From: Acidobacteriota bacterium
GTDB taxonomy: Bacteria; Acidobacteriota; UBA6911; RPQK01; JADFOI01
Direction of reading: 5' to 3'
Assembly (NCBI GenBank): GCA_022545645.1
Contig: JACZQQ010000155.1
Span: 1-6,427, forward strand
Length of the DNA: 6,427 bases
The notes under the pieces are model-generated. The model searched no databases. It saw only the letters and a program-made list of their open reading frames with translations, and had not been told where the DNA came from. The position numbers were made by a program, and so were the translations under genes. Shown one piece after another: positions 5,728-6,427 of the stretch (position 1 is its first letter; every line of letters begins with the position of its first letter).

Positions 5728-6324
5728 CTATGCCCACTCGTCTGGTATCTGTTGTCTGCGGTCCGCCGGTCCGGTCTCCCCCAGTATTTGCTGCAACCGT
5801 CGGCAAACCTGTTCTCCTAAAACATTCCGATTCTCCGTGGTGATCTTAAACAGCTCCACATCATCCCGCCGCTTCACTTGTTTGATAAAACCGGTGCCCT
5901 TCAGGGAAATCGTTCCCAGCAGCGGACAATCCGAGTCCAAGGCTTGAAGCAGACCTTCTCTGATCGGCATGGAAAGCAATTCCATCTTGGCAATCTCATC
6001 GACGATGAGCAGGTGGGCAGCCTTTCTCTGGGGAGACAGATGGGAAAGCACCAGCGTCTCCAGAACTTCAGGCTTGACGCCATACTTTCCAACACGATGT
6101 GCTGGCCCGGTCTGAAAGTTGCGGTGAGCGAAAACAGCCGAGCTTCCGTTCATTGCCACCGCTTTGAAACCCAATCGAATGCCTTTTTCCCGAATCTCTT
6201 CGGTGTAGAAACCGGTTATGGCCAGATGAGCAAATCGTTCGATGATTCCTTTCAACATCGTGGTCTTGCCGACACCCGGATGGCCTGTCAAAAGGATGTT
6301 CTTGACCCTGGAGTTGTCAGGCAT
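5728..6324 (-). CDS. THEP1-family nucleoside triphosphatase
   Basis: A 198-residue P-loop protein that matches the THEP1 family (Pfam NTPase_1, known from Aquifex and archaea) over its length. Walker A is GHPGVGKTT at 14-22. The family motif GFYTEEIREKGIRLGF follows at 38-53. Walker B is LLIVDEIAKMEL at 105-116, with D109 and E110. The late motif LGTISLKGTGFI at 136-147 and NR at 165-166 are also typical. Members hydrolyse ATP, GTP and other NTPs slowly in vitro; their cellular role is unsettled. The ATG at 6324 is chosen because an in-frame TGA lies seven codons upstream and because it overlaps the upstream gene's stop as ATGCCTGA. No Shine-Dalgarno is visible, so translation probably depends on coupling to the upstream gene. 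The last 15 or so residues are polar and poorly conserved in appearance. Confidence 0.9.
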   Translation of the reverse strand: MPDNSRVKNILLTGHPGVGKTTMLKGIIERFAHLAITGFYTEEIREKGIRLGFKAVAMNGSSAVFAHRNFQTGPAHRVGKYGVKPEVLETLVLSHLSPQRKAAHLLIVDEIAKMELLSMPIREGLLQALDSDCPLLGTISLKGTGFIKQVKRRDDVELFKITTENRNVLGEQVCRRLQQILGETGPADRRQQIPDEWA

Positions 6325-6427
6325 GACCGGAAAGCTGGCCGATCAGATACCGGCACATGTGCCAACCATCTATGTAGTTGAAGGGAAAAGTAGCGATGGT
6401 GTAGTGACCGCAGGGCAGGGTAATTCG
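6317..6427 (-). CDS. C-terminal end of a probable alpha/beta hydrolase (5' end outside window)
   Basis: An open frame enters from the right edge and ends at the TGA in 6317-6319. Its last 36 residues include LPCGHYTIATFPFNY and IDGWHMCRYLIG. The GHYT segment near the C-terminus fits the catalytic histidine loop of alpha/beta hydrolases, in which a G-H motif sits shortly before the final helix; the following PF-x3-DG resembles a lipase/esterase-like subgroup I know only from memory. The nucleophile elbow and the acid residue are outside the window, so function cannot be tested here. The 8-bp overlap with the THEP1 start shows the two genes are co-transcribed and translationally coupled. I am fairly sure it is coding and moderately sure of the family. 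Confidence 0.62.
   Translation of the reverse strand, partial: RITLPCGHYTIATFPFNYIDGWHMCRYLIGQLSGHA

Noticed and set aside
5504..5947. 147-residue plus-strand frame
   Set aside because: It begins in the hairpin repeat, runs through the octamer array and ends antisense to the well-supported THEP1 gene.

Overview
The window is a gene-dense stretch of a bacterial chromosome with moderate to fairly high GC by eye. Most genes lie on the minus strand. The gene content (a cobalamin-type radical SAM enzyme, a YaeI-like Tat phosphoesterase, a two-gene M16 peptidase pair, a FabI/FabL-type SDR and a THEP1 NTPase) suggests a Gram-negative-type environmental bacterium. Acidobacteriota, Nitrospirota or a deltaproteobacterium-like lineage would fit, but nothing seen here fixes the phylum. 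There are no rRNA or tRNA genes, CRISPR arrays, transposases or phage genes.

Layout from left to right. (1) 2-463, plus strand: the C-terminal end of a B12-binding-type radical SAM protein, cut by the window edge. It converges, with a 21-bp gap, on (2) 1339-485, minus strand: a metallophosphoesterase with a twin-arginine leader. (3) 1340-1600 is intergenic. It holds a good sigma70-like promoter for the phosphoesterase, a GC-rich inverted repeat abutting its -35 box, and a short array of 8-bp repeats. (4) 5460-1601, minus strand: a probable four-gene operon, transcribed as enoyl-ACP-reductase-like SDR, then M16 peptidase subunit with the zinc site, then M16 subunit with the Arg/Tyr pair, then a three-repeat TPR protein. 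The gaps are 33, 65 and 15 bp. (5) 5461-5727 is intergenic. It holds the SDR ribosome binding site, a possible promoter, a perfect GC hairpin, a longer array of the same 8-bp repeat family, and stem-loops downstream of the next gene. (6) 6324-5728, minus strand: a THEP1-family nucleoside triphosphatase. Its start overlaps by 8 bp the end of (7) 6427-6317, minus strand: the last 36 residues of a probable alpha/beta hydrolase that continues beyond the window.

How the genes work together. The two M16 proteins have complementary defects: one keeps HxxEH and lacks Arg/Tyr, the other keeps Arg/Tyr and lacks HxxEH. They very probably form one heteromeric protease with a shared active site, and the TPR protein encoded 15 bp downstream may be an accessory or assembly factor. 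The SDR at the operon head looks like a fatty-acid-synthesis enzyme, and its link to the protease may be only shared transcription. I see no clearly new biological system. The least explained element is the 8-bp-period TCGTG repeat family lying in the intergenic DNA on both sides of the operon.
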